A stretch of 64,000 nt of DNA from Pseudorasbora parva (taxonomy: Eukaryota > Chordata > Actinopteri > Cypriniformes > Gobionidae). A model generated the notes under the pieces. That model was given only the letters and a program-made list of their open reading frames with translations, was not told the DNA's origin and did not search any database. The DNA is taken from positions 4,536,300 to 4,600,299 of the forward strand of contig NC_090195.1 in the NCBI RefSeq assembly GCF_024679245.1. Direction: 5' to 3'. Position 1 is the stretch's first letter, and each line of letters starts with the position of its first letter. This document shows, piece after piece, positions 24,101 to 38,700 of this stretch. The position numbers and the translations under genes were made by a program.

Positions 24101-27100
24101 CACTTCACCTACAGAGCGTACAAACACTGAGCTTTGAAATAAAAACCAAGAGTCATCTGACTGTACAGATGTCTGCATTTTAATGAAGCACACACATGCA
24201 GAAAATGAGTGTGTGCACAGTGGTCAAATTCAACACACGCAAGGGAGGCGTGCACATGCTGTGACGCGTTACCTATTCATCTCTAGTAACTGCAGTCGCG
24301 TGGACAGATCCTCCAGACGACTGATCTGCTTATGACAGTGAGTGCAGAAAAACTCCAGCGCCTCCGACTGAAGGAAACTCTGGAAACTAGCAGGAAAAGA
24401 GCTGGGGCTGAGGAGACCAGAGGAGAGGAGAAGGGAAAGGAGGAGATATACAACGGGAGAAATAAGTAAAAATAAGTAGAAATGGGAAGGAATTATGAGA
24501 AGATATCAGAGAGGAGAAATAAAGACGGGGAGAAGATACATTGGGAGAAATAGTAGAGGATAAATGAAGAGAAATTAGGAGAGAGTGGAAGATACGATGG
24601 GAGGACATAGTATAGGAGAAATGAGGAGAGGACAGGAGAAATTAGGAAAGAGGAGAAGATGCGTTGGGAGAGATAAGTAGAGGACAAATAGATAAAGATA
24701 TCAAGGTAGAAAATAGTACAGGAAAAATGAGCAGAGAAGAGGAGAAATGAGCAGAGAAGAGGAGAAATGAAGAGAGGAGAGGAGAAATTAGGAGAGGGGA
24801 GACAATTTGAAATCAAAAATAAGGAAAAATTAGGAGAGGGGAGAAAATATGACAGGAGAAATTAGTATAGCAGAAATGGGGAGATGAGAGGAAATATGAT
24901 GGGAGAAATGAGAGGAGAGGAGAAATGAGGAGGAGGAGAGGAGAAAGTATGACGGAAGAAATTAGAAAAGGAAAATTTAGAGGAGAGAAAAAATAACGGG
25001 AGAAATTAGTATATGAGAAATGAGAGGAGTGGAAAATATGACAGGAGAAATGAGTAAAGGGGAAATAACCAGAGGAGAGGAGAAATGTGGAGAGGAGAGA
25101 GTGTATGTGTGTGTAAAACAAAAATGAGCAGAGGAAGGGAGAAACCGGAACATTCAATTGAGACGGTGAAGGGCCGAGGAGAGGTGAGTACTACAGTGCA
25201 GGAGTAACACAGCAGGAGCAGAGTGTGTGTTCATTTCAACAGGTTTGAAAGTGCATCATATTTCCATGCTCTCTTCTCTAGTGTAGGCGTGTGTGTCATT
25301 CGCCTGACAACACCAGCACTGCAGTAACACTAACCACAACAGCTCGACCTTTACCCAGCGATAATAATAGTTCACTAGGGAAATAATGAATCAGTCAGGA
25401 CCGACACAGTGTCGATTTACCTTTTACCACATACAGACACTGCTAAGAGATCATCACATCCCGTAACAGATCATAACACACACACAAACACATTTTGTTT
25501 TGTCTTTCATACACACTGTTTGTAAATGAGACGGTCTTCTGTGGTCAGGATGTCATCTACAAGGTCTTATTTTGCACATGACATTCGACTCACTTTCTCA
25601 CTGTGTGGAAACTAGAAATAGAGTGTGTGTTTCTATTTGTGTCTGTAGACAAGGTGCTCATTCAGTAAAGCCCAGATAAACGTTTACAGTACCTAAGTTC
25701 AGCCCAGGATAAATCAGTCTTCTAAATATATGGCGTGTGTAAACTACACAATTCTTAAGCAGTATGTGAAACTTCTTATGCTTTAAATAATTCAGTATGT
25801 GTGTTACCTAGGTGACAGAAGCATCAGTGGGCGGGGCAGTGGGCTGTGTGTGTGTGGGAGTGGCTCTGCATCTCCCTCCCCATCTGGCACCGCCCTTCCC
25901 TCGTCCTGATTGGCCAGCAGCAGGTCCGAAGAGTTGTTACTCTCACCGAAGTCCTCAAAGTGCTCCTCCTCTCCTCCAATCACGGCCACCACAGTGTGTC
26001 CGTTCAAATCAGAGCCCAATGTGAACCTATCACAGAAGCACACAGAATATAATGCATTATCAGTATGCATTAATATAATAATATTTTCTAATATTTTCTC
26101 TTTAATAATAATGTTTAATGTAAAAATGGTATGTTACTTAAATTACACCTGGACATGGAAGAGTCACTTTTTGTGAATACAACAAAAATATTGATATAAA
26201 TTACTGTTAAAAAGTAGTTTTAAATGTTTTTTTTAAGGTTTTGAAAGAAGTCTCTCTTGCTCAACAAGGGTGCATTTATTTGATCAGAAATAAAAAAGTA
26301 ATATTGTGAAATATTATTACTATTTATAATTTTTTTATTTATTTAAATATATCATAAAATGTAATGTATTCCTGTGATCAAAGCTGAATTTTCAGCATCA
26401 CTACTCCAGTCTTCAGTGTCACATGATGCTTCATAGTGGTCAATCACTATGATCTTAATTTTTATCCAACTTGAGTGTTACTTCCTTGAGTTTTACGGAG
26501 TAATCATAAAACTTTACCACATTATATTTATAGGTCTTTAATATCTTTATTATTCAAATAGAATGAATGTCTGCTTTTTCTATTCTTGTACATCCTTGTG
26601 TGTTTTTGTGTGCGAGACAGAATTTGAAGCGTTTGTCGTTAGGATGATAATCTGATAATTCACTTTAATCTCTTGGCAACCCTAAAAACGTCTGAAGAAT
26701 TCCAGCTAAATTAAATGAAACCTAAACAATTCACACAAAAACAGCACAACACCAGTGTTTTTAGATCTGTTGACTGTAAGACTCAAGTGTAAGTTCATAT
26801 ATTCAACATTAATGATGAAAATAACACAAAACAAAATTCCATTGTGTTAACAGATGGTTTTTTGATTGACAGCCCAGTGCATGTGTTTGATTGGTGAACT
26901 CAGTGCCCACCTTTTTTTTCTCCAAGTATTTTAAATTCAATTGTTTAGGCTCAAAATCAAAGAAATGAATACTTTTATTTAGCAAGGATGCATTAAATTG
27001 ATTAAAAGAGACAGTAAATGCATTCATAAAGTTCCAAAGGATTTACATTTTAAATAAATTCAGTTATTTTGAACTTTGTATTCATCAAATCCTGAAAAAC

Positions 27101-29684
27101 AACCGTTTTTAACGTTAATAATCATCATATCAGAATGATTTCTGAAGGATCATGAGACACTGAAGACTGGAGTAATGATGCTAAAAATTCAGCTTTGATC
27201 ACAGGAATAAATGACATTTTAAAAGATATTCAAATATAAAGCCAGTATTTTACATTTTTATTTCACAATATTTTAACTGTATTCTTGATTAGAAAAAAGC
27301 AGCCTTGTTGAGCAGAAGATACTTCTTTCAAAACATTAAAAAAAAATCCAACCCAAGGTTTGAACCTTTTTAAGATAAATAAGGATACATGAAGGACATG
27401 CACACACTTACACACAATAAAAAAGTCAAGGAAACCATTACTGATTAAACTTTTTTTCTATTGTAGCTTTATATCCTACAATAAATCCCTCAAAGACTTA
27501 CCCTCGTTTCACTATAACATTGCGGTTGGTCACACAAAGCACGCGTGAAGGTGGCGACCGCATCTTGAAGCGATTCGGTCTTTCGTTGGCGATTCTGAGC
27601 AACTGGGCACACAGCGTGTCAGAGCAAACTAAAGTCCCGCAATCGATATTACACTCTATTTACATGTAGTTGTCCCTGTAGACTGTAGACAACATTCCTG
27701 ACGGACGTTTGTGACCCGGTAAATCTGAAGTAACAGCCAAAATCTGTTGTGCAAGCAAAGCTACATATGCTTAAATCGCACGGCTGTGTGGCGGTGTGTG
27801 TGCATCTAATCTGATTTAGAGCTCAGTAACGGTGACCCAGTGTGTGTGCTAGCATGCTCTGTCTATAAGAACATGCATCTGTTTAATCGGTTTAATCTCC
27901 AAACGCATGAACTTATGTCGTCCGGCTGACACTCAAACACACTGAACACAGAAACTCAGGACTTTAGCCGCAACAAAAACTGACTAAAGCAAACTTGGTT
28001 AACAAAGGCATATCTTTGGGATCTAAACAAACACCAAATGCTAAGTTTTTACATGCGAGACAGGAAGTCAAATCTGCAAGATATCGTAAAATTAGATTAG
28101 GCATTTTCCACTACACTGAATGCGAGTTACGGGAAGGTCAGCGCTGGCGAGACAGCGTGACCCTGACAAGGCAGGAATGCTAAATCAAGAGAAACACACG
28201 ACGGCTGAGAGCCAGGATATTTTACAATGACAGAAGCAAGTAAGAGAGCGAGAGAGAAACGGACCCTAGAGAGCGAAAGATGGATAAACTTTGGGACTCA
28301 GGAAGGCAGAAAGAGCAAACTCCACACTTCCTTCAGCTGGGAAACAGGAAAATAAAGACTGACACCGATAACACGGGAAACAGGAACACCTCGGTCAGCT
28401 GAGCTGATGTTAACGACTCTTGGGAAATAAGAAACTCTAGTCAGCAGATTCTTGCATAAACACAAATAAACAGGCCGTACTTATGCGCACTCACAACACG
28501 GAGCACTTCAGAATATTATTGCACAAAACTTGGCACAAATGTAAAAAAAAGTCAAAAATGAAGAAGGAAAAAAATCGTTTGTTTCATGTTATAACTAGTC
28601 ACCTTTGCTCAACACTCATGTGGCATTACAAACTGTTTTTGTGATGTGTAGATCATACGACTACAGATAGTTAAACACCAGACAGTGTTTTTGTAGAGAG
28701 CACTGTGTCCTGAGATGACACACTGTATCAGGACGTTGTTTTATTTTGTAAGATTATTGCTGATACATTCAAGGCTACTAAAACAACAGAAGTCATGACA
28801 TTTATGTCTTTAGTATTATTTATATAGTATATTAACATTGAGTGGAACAACACTGGCTGTTCTTCCTGTAAAAACCTGTCGGCCAGTTGAGGAAGGCTAT
28901 TCTGTGCTAAATTACTTTATTTACCGTATTTGTGCAATTCTTGCTAATTTCCTGACCAGTGATTTGTGATAAAAATGTTTAAGACCATTACAATACACTA
29001 AACTTTTGCAGCTTTAATAAGGATCAATTTATATTTAATTTATAGTGAATACTGTAAAGTGTGTGATACCTTTATTCAATTTCTGTATGTTTCCTACCTG
29101 TTAGACCTACCTGAAAATCTTAAAGTCAAAACTTAAAAACAACAAAAACAATAACTTTTTGTGCATTATACAGGGCAAGTTATTTTTAAAGCCTAATAAA
29201 TGTTAATATTTATGGCTTTCAATTATACTGTAATAATTGAATGGCTATGATTAATGGCTCGTTGAGACATCAATAGCATTATTGGTATTTGTGACAAAAA
29301 AAGATGGCATTATTTTGATTATAAATATAGGCTAGGGTCTTTATGTTGTTTCTACATTAATTTGGAGATTAAATGGGAAATTATTACAATCTAAAAATAT
29401 ATTTTTAAATGTTTGTTAAGTGCGATTAATTACAGAAAAATGTAAGATTAATTCTTTAAAAAAATTAATTGATTGACGGCACTAATAGGACTGTCAAACG
29501 ATTAATCACATCCTAAATAAAAGTTTGTGTTTACATAATATATGTGTGTATGGTGTATACTTATTATGCATATTTGAATACACAACATATATTTAAGAAA
29601 CTTTGCATATAATAATTTGCATAAAATATAATATATAAATATTCTCCTTAAATTTTTTATTTATATTTAATCACTTAACAGCAC

Positions 29685-29758
<74 letters not shown>

Positions 29759-32700
29759 TTCACTATTTCTATTTTTACTTAACAATAACAACACTGCATT
29801 CAAGGGTCATTTTGAGTGATTTATGAACCCATTCTCTCTGTGCTGTTATTTGACAGCTGTGTATGGGTTTGTTACCTGTTGCGGTCGTCTCCATCTGTGA
29901 GTGTGTTTTCAATGCCGCTGTCAGTTTCCACGTCCTCATGGAGTTCTGGATGGACCAGCGCCGTCGTGTCCTCGTCCGTGAAGGTTTCACACTCACTATA
30001 GGCGCTCTCAGAACCCAGATACGCGCTGTCAGAGACCTCCGCCTGCTGCAAACACACACACACTGATTAGAAATCTTTTATTGCTCACAAGTTGCAATTA
30101 ATTCAACAACAATTAATTCAATAACTGAAATACACTAAGAGTATAAACTTATATAAAATAAAAATGGATAGCAGATCAGATTATTTACTTTTAGGAGAAT
30201 TTGAAATTTGAGTTCATAATGAGATTTCAGACTTTTCAATGCATAGCATTTTTACCATTTTACTTGTTCATGCTATTAAGAAGCACCAACGTGCACACAC
30301 ACGGGTTAGAAGGTTTTTAACGTTTGTGATGATTGTTTCGGTGAAGGAACAATATAGTCCGACACATTCAGAAGTGGTTGAAAACACGTGACCATATTGC
30401 ACTTGTTGTGTAAATGCAGATGCTTTCCAGATAACAGTGAAGGACCGCCTTCTCACATGTCAATCATGCACTGCACTAAAACAAAGGTTTTTAACTTTAA
30501 AAGAGCCTAAAATGACACAACATTGCTGTTATTTTGTGCATGTTCCTTGAAGATGCATCTTGTCTAAGGTGACTATTTTCACAATTTCATATATCTATTG
30601 CATTATAGAACCCTGCCTATAATACAGTCATATAAACCATAATAATGACAGTAATTAGTAAGTTTAAAAAAAGATCTAGCAACCATAATGAAAAAGTGCA
30701 ACAGTAACAACCTGGAAAACTGAGCGTTCATTCTTCTTTTTAACATTATCTTGAAAAATCATTAAGAAAAGTCACTGTTTACTTTTCCTATTATTTCCCT
30801 CAGTTTTATACAATGTAAAATGTTCCTTAAAAAGCAATGATAAAAAAAAAACTGTATTGACAACATCTCAGATATTATGATGAACAATACAAATTATAAA
30901 GTTCAAGAGTAAACCTCAAACCTTTTCTATCCAAAATAACAAACTCCATCAGAAATTCACTTAAGCCTGCATCTCAGAGCCCGACGTACCTGTTTGAGTC
31001 CGCGAGGAGCTCCTAGAATAGGAGAGGCCATTCCCAGAACCATTTTCCCAACTCGAGTACCAGCACACGGGAAAAACAGGTTCACCAACAAACCGCAGAA
31101 CTAACAAATGCTTCCTGTCTCTCTCACAGTCACCATATAGAGTCAACAGAGATAGATATTACTCCTACTCCGCTTCTTTGGAAAAGGAAGACCAAAGTCT
31201 GAAGGGCACCAGGACCAGAAATGGGTGGAGTCTGTGCCCCTGACCACACCCCTTTTGATTAACATTACCCTCATGTGCCAACAGAACATTTTAACACGTC
31301 TAAACAGCATGTGTGCATATATTATGTGGCTGTGAGTCTAATCCTAGTGAGCTACCTACTTAGCATTTTAGTGCACCTATGATGCCCTAAAATGATGTCG
31401 AGTTAGACGGCTCACTAGGTTAAGACACAGACTATTGCTGTTATTCATTTCAGTCTGTTCTCATGTAGCAAAACATTAACACTTCACACTCAACACACAC
31501 AAACACTTATTCAGGACAGAATGTGCTGCAACATTCATATGTTCTGATGGATGACAGGAGTGTGTTTTATTTATTTTTTAACTCTATCACCAGTATGTCC
31601 TGTATATTGTCAAGCATATGTGTGTGTAAGTGTGTTTGTTCCTCTGGATGAGGTGCTACACAAACCACCTCAGCCAGTGCGTTTTTAAAGCAAACATGAA
31701 AACAGCACAGCCATTCATGAACCACCGGAAAACATGCAGGTGTGTGTGTGTGTGTGTTTCATTAGAAGTGACGGGAAGACCGAAATGAGAAAAAAGGAAA
31801 ACCAGATTGCAAAAAAACAAGACTCCGTAGAAGCACATTTCTATTTATATGAATATGCTAAATATTGCTGTGAATATTGAGTCACATATGCATTTTGGAA
31901 AAGTGTGTGTGTTACTTTATTATAATTAAATCTTATTATAGACAGGTCAATAAACACTGAGGTGCACATATTAAGGCACAATATGTAATTTATGTATTCA
32001 AAACAAAAGGCGTAGCTTGATGATGCCTTGATTTCACTGAGCTGACGACTGCTTAAAGGGTTAGTTCACCCAAAAATGAAAATTATTTCATTAATGACTC
32101 ACCCTCATGTCGTTGGACACCTGTAAGACCTTCGTTCATCTTCAGAACACAAATGAAGATATTTTTGTTGAAGGCTGAGAAAGGCTTCAGAAAGGCCTCC
32201 ATTGGCATTCAGTACATTCCCACTCACAAGACCCATAAAGGCACTAAAGACGTCGCTACAAAGTCCATCTCACTACAGCAGCTGTACAATAATTTTACGA
32301 AGCAACAAGAATAGTTTTTGTCTGCAAAAAAAAAAAAAAAAAAGACTTTATCTGCCAAGCTATTGTCTTCCGTGTAGGTCTCTGACGTGAACTCAAGCGA
32401 TAGCGGCTCCTCCTCTTCCGGGTCATGAACGGCGGATCTGCGTCATATTCTCGCGCATGCGTCGAGTTCACGTCACTGACTTGGTGGATAAAGTCATTAT
32501 TTAGATTTTTGTGCGCACAATAACTATTTTCGGTGCATTGTAAAATTATTGTACAGCCGCTGTAGTGAGATGGACTTTGTAGCGACGTCTTTAGTGCCTT
32601 TATGGGTCTTGTGAGTGGAAATGTACTGAATGCCAATGGAGGCCTTTCTGAAGCCTTTCTCAGCTTTCAACAAAAATATCTTCATTTGTGTTCTGAAGAT

Positions 32701-35700
32701 GAACGAAGGTGTTACAGGTGTCCAACAACATGAGGGGGAGTAATTAATGAAATAATTTTTGGGTAAACCAACCGCGGCTGACACTTGTTCACACTGCAGT
32801 AAGAGGTCAATATTGGACATGGTAAAACATGGTAGGCTACTCACATTAAATCAAGAAAACCAAATTTAAACAATAAGACTAACTGTGTTGAGCTGTAGAA
32901 CAATGATTTGTTTTCTGTCGATAAATGATCCAAACAGTTGCTCAGCTGTCTAATAAAACACATCATATATTAAAGCATCTTTGGTTTTTCCATGGTTTCA
33001 ACAAAATATCGGGGGAAAACGTTAATGATGTTATTGACAGGCGACGCACTGACACCGTCCTGGTTAAGTCTTATTTCTCTGGATTTAAACATTCTTGGAA
33101 ACATTTGGGATAACGTACACAAGTCAACTAAATATATAAAACTATTCTAATGGTTTCTGGATATTTAAATCCAAAAATCTTATATATTGTGCCTTTAAGA
33201 TAACCAAAATTTAATATGGTGAAACTAGTTAAGCTAGCCTAAAATATAAAAAGTTATATTTACGCAATGCTATAAATTCCTAGAGAATAAATATACAATA
33301 ATATATCAAAAGACATAATTTACCATTACACAAAGCTAAAACAATACAATTACTAACTAAACATAAAACTGAAATAAAAAATAAAGCCTTAAATAGCAGT
33401 ATTTAAAATACAAAACCTACATAAGACACGATTTTCTATCATAAAAACTGGTTTTGAATGAACCTCTTAAATCTCAATAAATCAAAATTTCGTGAAAATA
33501 CTAAAATGAACTAAAAATCTAGAATACACCCCAAATTTTATAAATGAGTAAAAAAATATAGTAATGCACAAAAGCATTTACCTAGAAATTTTACTTTAAG
33601 AACGGTTTCATATACTATTCTTAGTTAACCCTTTAACTGTCACCCCCCTTTTTGAGAATAGTCATGAAAATGCACTATCCAAACTTAAAGGGCTGTAATT
33701 CATGAATGCTTTGGAATATAGACTTAAGTTTGGTCTTGATTTAAAGATGGCAATCAGCAGATTATTGCTGAAGTAAAGCATTTCAAAATATAAAATAATA
33801 GAAAAGTTATGGAAGTTTACATTTATTGAAAATAAAAAATCCAGTACTAAATTTTTTTATTTTATATAAAATAATTTTTTTACAAAAAAATGTTTTACTC
33901 TAAAATTACTATGAAATCAAAGCCATATGTCTTTCCAAATTGTGTTCCAAATTTGAAGTTGATATCACAAAAATTGAAGTCCCCATGAGATTTTGTTCAG
34001 GCGCTATACCAAAAATAGCCACCGGGTGTCATTCAATTTCCATTGATTGTTTATTTGATGTATTTTTCTGTAAATTTCTGTCCAAATATCACTTCCATCA
34101 TAAAACAGTCACCAAATATGGAACATTGAGACTCAGACCTTTCAAATGATATGTTTTGTCAAGATAAGAAAAGATTTTCATTATAAAGTAGTTACTGCTG
34201 TTATGATGTAGATTTGTTTTGAGGGGCTCGTCAAAAATTACTATTTTAATGTCATCATGTAATTTTTATCATAATTTTTATTTTATCACAATGGACACAT
34301 CACTTCAGGAGTGTTAGACCTTTCCAACAATATATAGTTTGTCATGATTACATTAGGATTTAATAGTAACATAGTGAAGTAAATGTAGAATGGCCGTATA
34401 CGGCTTAACTAATTAAGTTAATTAAACTAATTACTAGATTAACTTATCTTTCCATAACTATTTATGTGAGAAAACAAAGTGCATGTTCGGTTATTGTCTC
34501 AGTTTGCTCAGGCTGTGCGACAATAGGCCAATAAAACGCAAGTGTGTTTTTGCAACTTGTTGAAAAAACAAAAAAACGGCTGAAATAAACCAGCAGTCGG
34601 CGCTGTGGCAGAACAATGCACATGCTCTGCTTCTCATGTTCTCAGCAGATCGTCTGTGGTCTTTCAATCTTTTGGGGAATTTGTGGAATGTGCTGGTCTG
34701 GATTCCACCATTCTGCAATAGTGGGGTCCTGAAATTCTGATTTATTATACTCATCATGACAAGAGGGCAGGAGAAAACAAGTATGGTGTGTATTACCTCA
34801 TCATATTCCTCTGGAGGTCCATTGGCTTCCACTGCACTGAGATGAGTCTTGTAGAGGTCTGGATCAGAACCTGAGTGAGAAACACAAAGAAAAGCATTTA
34901 CTTTTTAAAACATCGAGTTATAGCAGTGGGCAGATGGACAAATGTTTGTTGGGTTGATGGACATCACCATGCTTTGGAGATGCAGCGGGTCATGACATTG
35001 TTTTCATTTGTAAACAGTCATGGATAGAATATGTTGCACTGAGCAACTGGGCTGTCTGGAGTTCAGGAAACTATATTTATGTAATAGTCTGTTTCAGCTA
35101 GCTGGAATATTTATGAATGAGAAGATGTTGGATAGAAGAAAGCATATTTTTGGTCTGGATTCAGACACTCACATTTAAAAAATACCTTAGATATTTATCC
35201 TAATTCAATTATAATGAAAGCAATCATTTCCAGTTATGATATTACTTAATCAATAGAACCACTTTTTGTTTATTTCTTCACAAATGTTTTCTAAAGTGTG
35301 TATTTGACTGAAGACCTGCTCCAGACCTGGAGGGTCACGACATGCCTAATTCCAGGGAGAAAGCATCAAAAGGTGATTTATGGACACGTGCATCTGATTA
35401 ACTGACAATGTGAGGAGATTTATTATGACTGTCTATTTTCTGTTTAGAGACGCACTATTAATCGTTAAAAGAGTACGATTCTCAATTCTAACACCCACGC
35501 AATCTTATTCCTTAAATGACAGCGATCTGTCTGTGTCTATTAAACCTTTGACAAGTACAATCACAGTGAACTAATTAAAAAATTAACAATTATTGTATTT
35601 TGAATATTTTTAAACAGACTATTGCAATTAACATTTTACAAGAACCTCTAGTAAATTACACATCTATTCAGAATCATGGGAGAATTGTGATTGTATTTTA

Positions 35701-38700
35701 AAGGGGGGGTGAAATGCTGTTTCATGCATACTGAGCTTTTTACACTGTTAAAGACTTGGATTCCCATCCTAAACATAGACAAAGTTTCAAAAACTAATGT
35801 TGGACGTTTGATGGAGTATTTCTGTGTCAAAAATACTCCTTCCGGTTTCTCACAAGTTTCGGAGAGTTTTTTTCGAGTATGGATCGGCTTGACGTTAATA
35901 GAGCGGAAGGTCCTTGTATGGGCCGTACGGGCTCTTCTCCCGGTAGGGTGCGCGCGCGTGACTAGAGCGAGAGAGGAAACGCACGCCCATAAACACTCTC
36001 TCAGGTGCAGATCCAGTCGTCGTTATACTCCGCGTCGCGCTCCACTTTATTCCTATGGGTGACGTCGAGCGACTTCAACGCTTCAGCACAGCATTCTGGG
36101 AAGGCAGCGCTGCATTTGAACCAATTTGAACGCAGAAATGACGAGAAGCTTCACAACCACTTCCGTTCGCATCGCAAAGTGGATCTCCACCGTTCACTGC
36201 TGTCAGGACTTTACCAAATCATACCAAAGAAGTGTGTTTTTGACGGAGCGGTCCCAGCGATAAAGGTTCAGTCCTGCTTTGGAAGCAGCCGGTGAGTTAA
36301 ACTGCTTCAAATGTCTGTGCTGTCGGCTATCGTCACGTGAGTAAACATCAGTAAACGACGCGATCGCGTGCTTCGTCATTAAAACGCGCTAATGGACTCC
36401 ATTGCTGTTCTCTGTATAACGTTACACTAGTCTGACGTGCAAAACCGTTTTGCTTGCTACTGCTAAGGTTTAGTCGCATACAATAGTCCATAAACTGAAT
36501 CATGTCTTCATAAACTGCAAATAAAGACACACAAATGTTGACAGGCCACTAAATACAGTACATACCACAGAGACGGACGTTCTGCTGTTGCTGTTTCTCC
36601 TGTTCAATTTATTTCAGCCTCTGAATGATTCTGGATCATATATCTATTAGCTGAGATCGATAGCGATGGGTTTCTCCACACTTGAGGACGTCACCGCTTT
36701 GCGCGCTTGTCATTCTTTAGCTCCGCCCACACGATACGCCTCCAGGCGCTCGGTTTTTTCCGGAAAGACTCGGTACAGCCTATATTTCTTTTATAAATAT
36801 AATAAAACTAAAGACTTTTCGGAGATATGAAGGATGCAATACTACTCTATATGTACTCAAGATTGACATGAGATTGACTGAAACTGAGGGTTTCACCCAC
36901 CCTTTAAACAACAAAAATTTTACTCAATTTATCCAAATCGAGCAGCACTAGGTAGCTAGTTTCTCCAACAATGCAACAAACTATGGTGGTTAAGTGTGGG
37001 GGAAAACGTACCCCAGATTAGTTCATTTGAGCTCAGTTATAGAGCCTCCTAACTGGTGTGATTTTTCCGCCATCAAAGCTTATTTAGTCAGCTGCCATTC
37101 CACCGCAAATGTTTTTTAACACATAAAAGCAAAAGTTCAGAAACGCACAGCCACGGAAATCTCTCAACCATCATTTCTAGTAACCACGCAGAGGTTTTCC
37201 TACTTTAAAAAATGTTTCCATGACCTGGTAAATGCTATTGAGTACAAATGGACAAGCAGAGAGAGGTGGATGCTCCAGTAACTCATCCATTAATGATAAG
37301 CGAAATCTGACTCGTGAAACATAGAGTGCCATTAGAAACATGACCTCATCCTCATTACTGAAGTGATATCAGTAGAAAACCCAAGCGAAGTGCTTTAAAC
37401 TATTCCCCCATCATCATGATCGATCTAAAGACAGATGGGGAGTGTACATGCTCTCTATTGGACAAATAGTGAGACTCCAACATAGACTAATATTTACGAA
37501 ATAAGCATGTTTAAATATTTGATGCAAAAGCTTTTTATGTACACTACCTAGTTAGTACCTTTAAGAACTTTTAGGAAGAATAAAAGGTCCCTATGATGGC
37601 AAAAAAAGTGTGACTAGGAAGAGAGTTTGCAAGGTTTTCAAACACATCCCTTGTTAACTGAACCCAGATGAACTATTCTGAAGGTTTAGAGCAGATTCAA
37701 ATGTGTATAGCAGGTGTCTAATACAGGTGTCTCCAAGAAAACTATGGCAGCAGACACCAGAGGATGATCATGATATTTGAGATTAAGCCCAGGTCCTGTC
37801 ATATGTATGATCTTATGATTCCTTTCAATTGAATGTTTAATTTAGCTATAACTCTTAGCGTGCAGGCTCCCTGTGTCTCTGTTTAAGAGACAATAGAAAA
37901 TGAAACCAAATGAGTATCACAAGAATTGTTTTTACATACAAAATCCGAGATGTTACAAATTCAGATCAAGCCTTCAACATGCTCCTGTTGCTTTGTTTTC
38001 ACCATTGATGAGGGTCATCTGATCAGCTTAATATGCCCACAGGCACTTACTAAAAACAAATATAGATTTCATGCAAGTTTTTCTCATAACTTCATGAAAC
38101 ATGCATGGATTGTAGAAAATATAGCACATCATTATTTACGGCAGATTCTCACAAAAATCAGTCCAGAAGTCAACATAATCCTTCATGTGATCACGAGATG
38201 TACGGTGATCAAAAATCAGGTCTTACAGGGTTAAAGTTACCCTGAAGTCAATATTTTTATCCCTTAAAACTCATCTTTGTTCACCAAAATGACAAATTAA
38301 AAAAAAACTCTTATGAAAAAAAGTCTACTCATGCCTTAGATTACAATTGCTTGAATGTAATTCTACACCCTTGCTTCATTTAGTATACTTAAACATGAAT
38401 ATGCAAATGAGCCCCAACTCCACTCACTAAAACATGCTCGTCTATGTATCAATAGTAAATTGTTTTACATATCACTGTAAAACTGCAGACACATAACAGT
38501 AATTAATATGAGTGGAGAAAGACATGTATTTCACCATTACATTAATATACATAATTTATACACTATATTGCTAAATGTACCTGATTTTTCATATCAACAG
38601 AAAAATATACAGGGATAACCTGGCATCTCGAGACCCTCCTGCTTCATAGCAGGTAATGTTATGCAAAAGCCCGCCCACATGTTGATGTGATTGGTTACAA

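Noticed and set aside
24387..25157. Minus-strand Ser/Leu/Phe-rich frames of up to 114 residues
   Set aside because: They are translations of the CU-rich tandem repeat; no codon bias, homology or splice context.
32202..32636. Identical peptide starts MAFSTFPLTRPIKALKTSL on both strands
   Set aside because: Produced by the palindromic MITE, not by two genes.
35691..36295. Two overlapping plus-strand frames of 96-123 residues
   Set aside because: They lie within the 35702-36903 transposon, show no transposase motif and are not conserved in the split copy near 17900.
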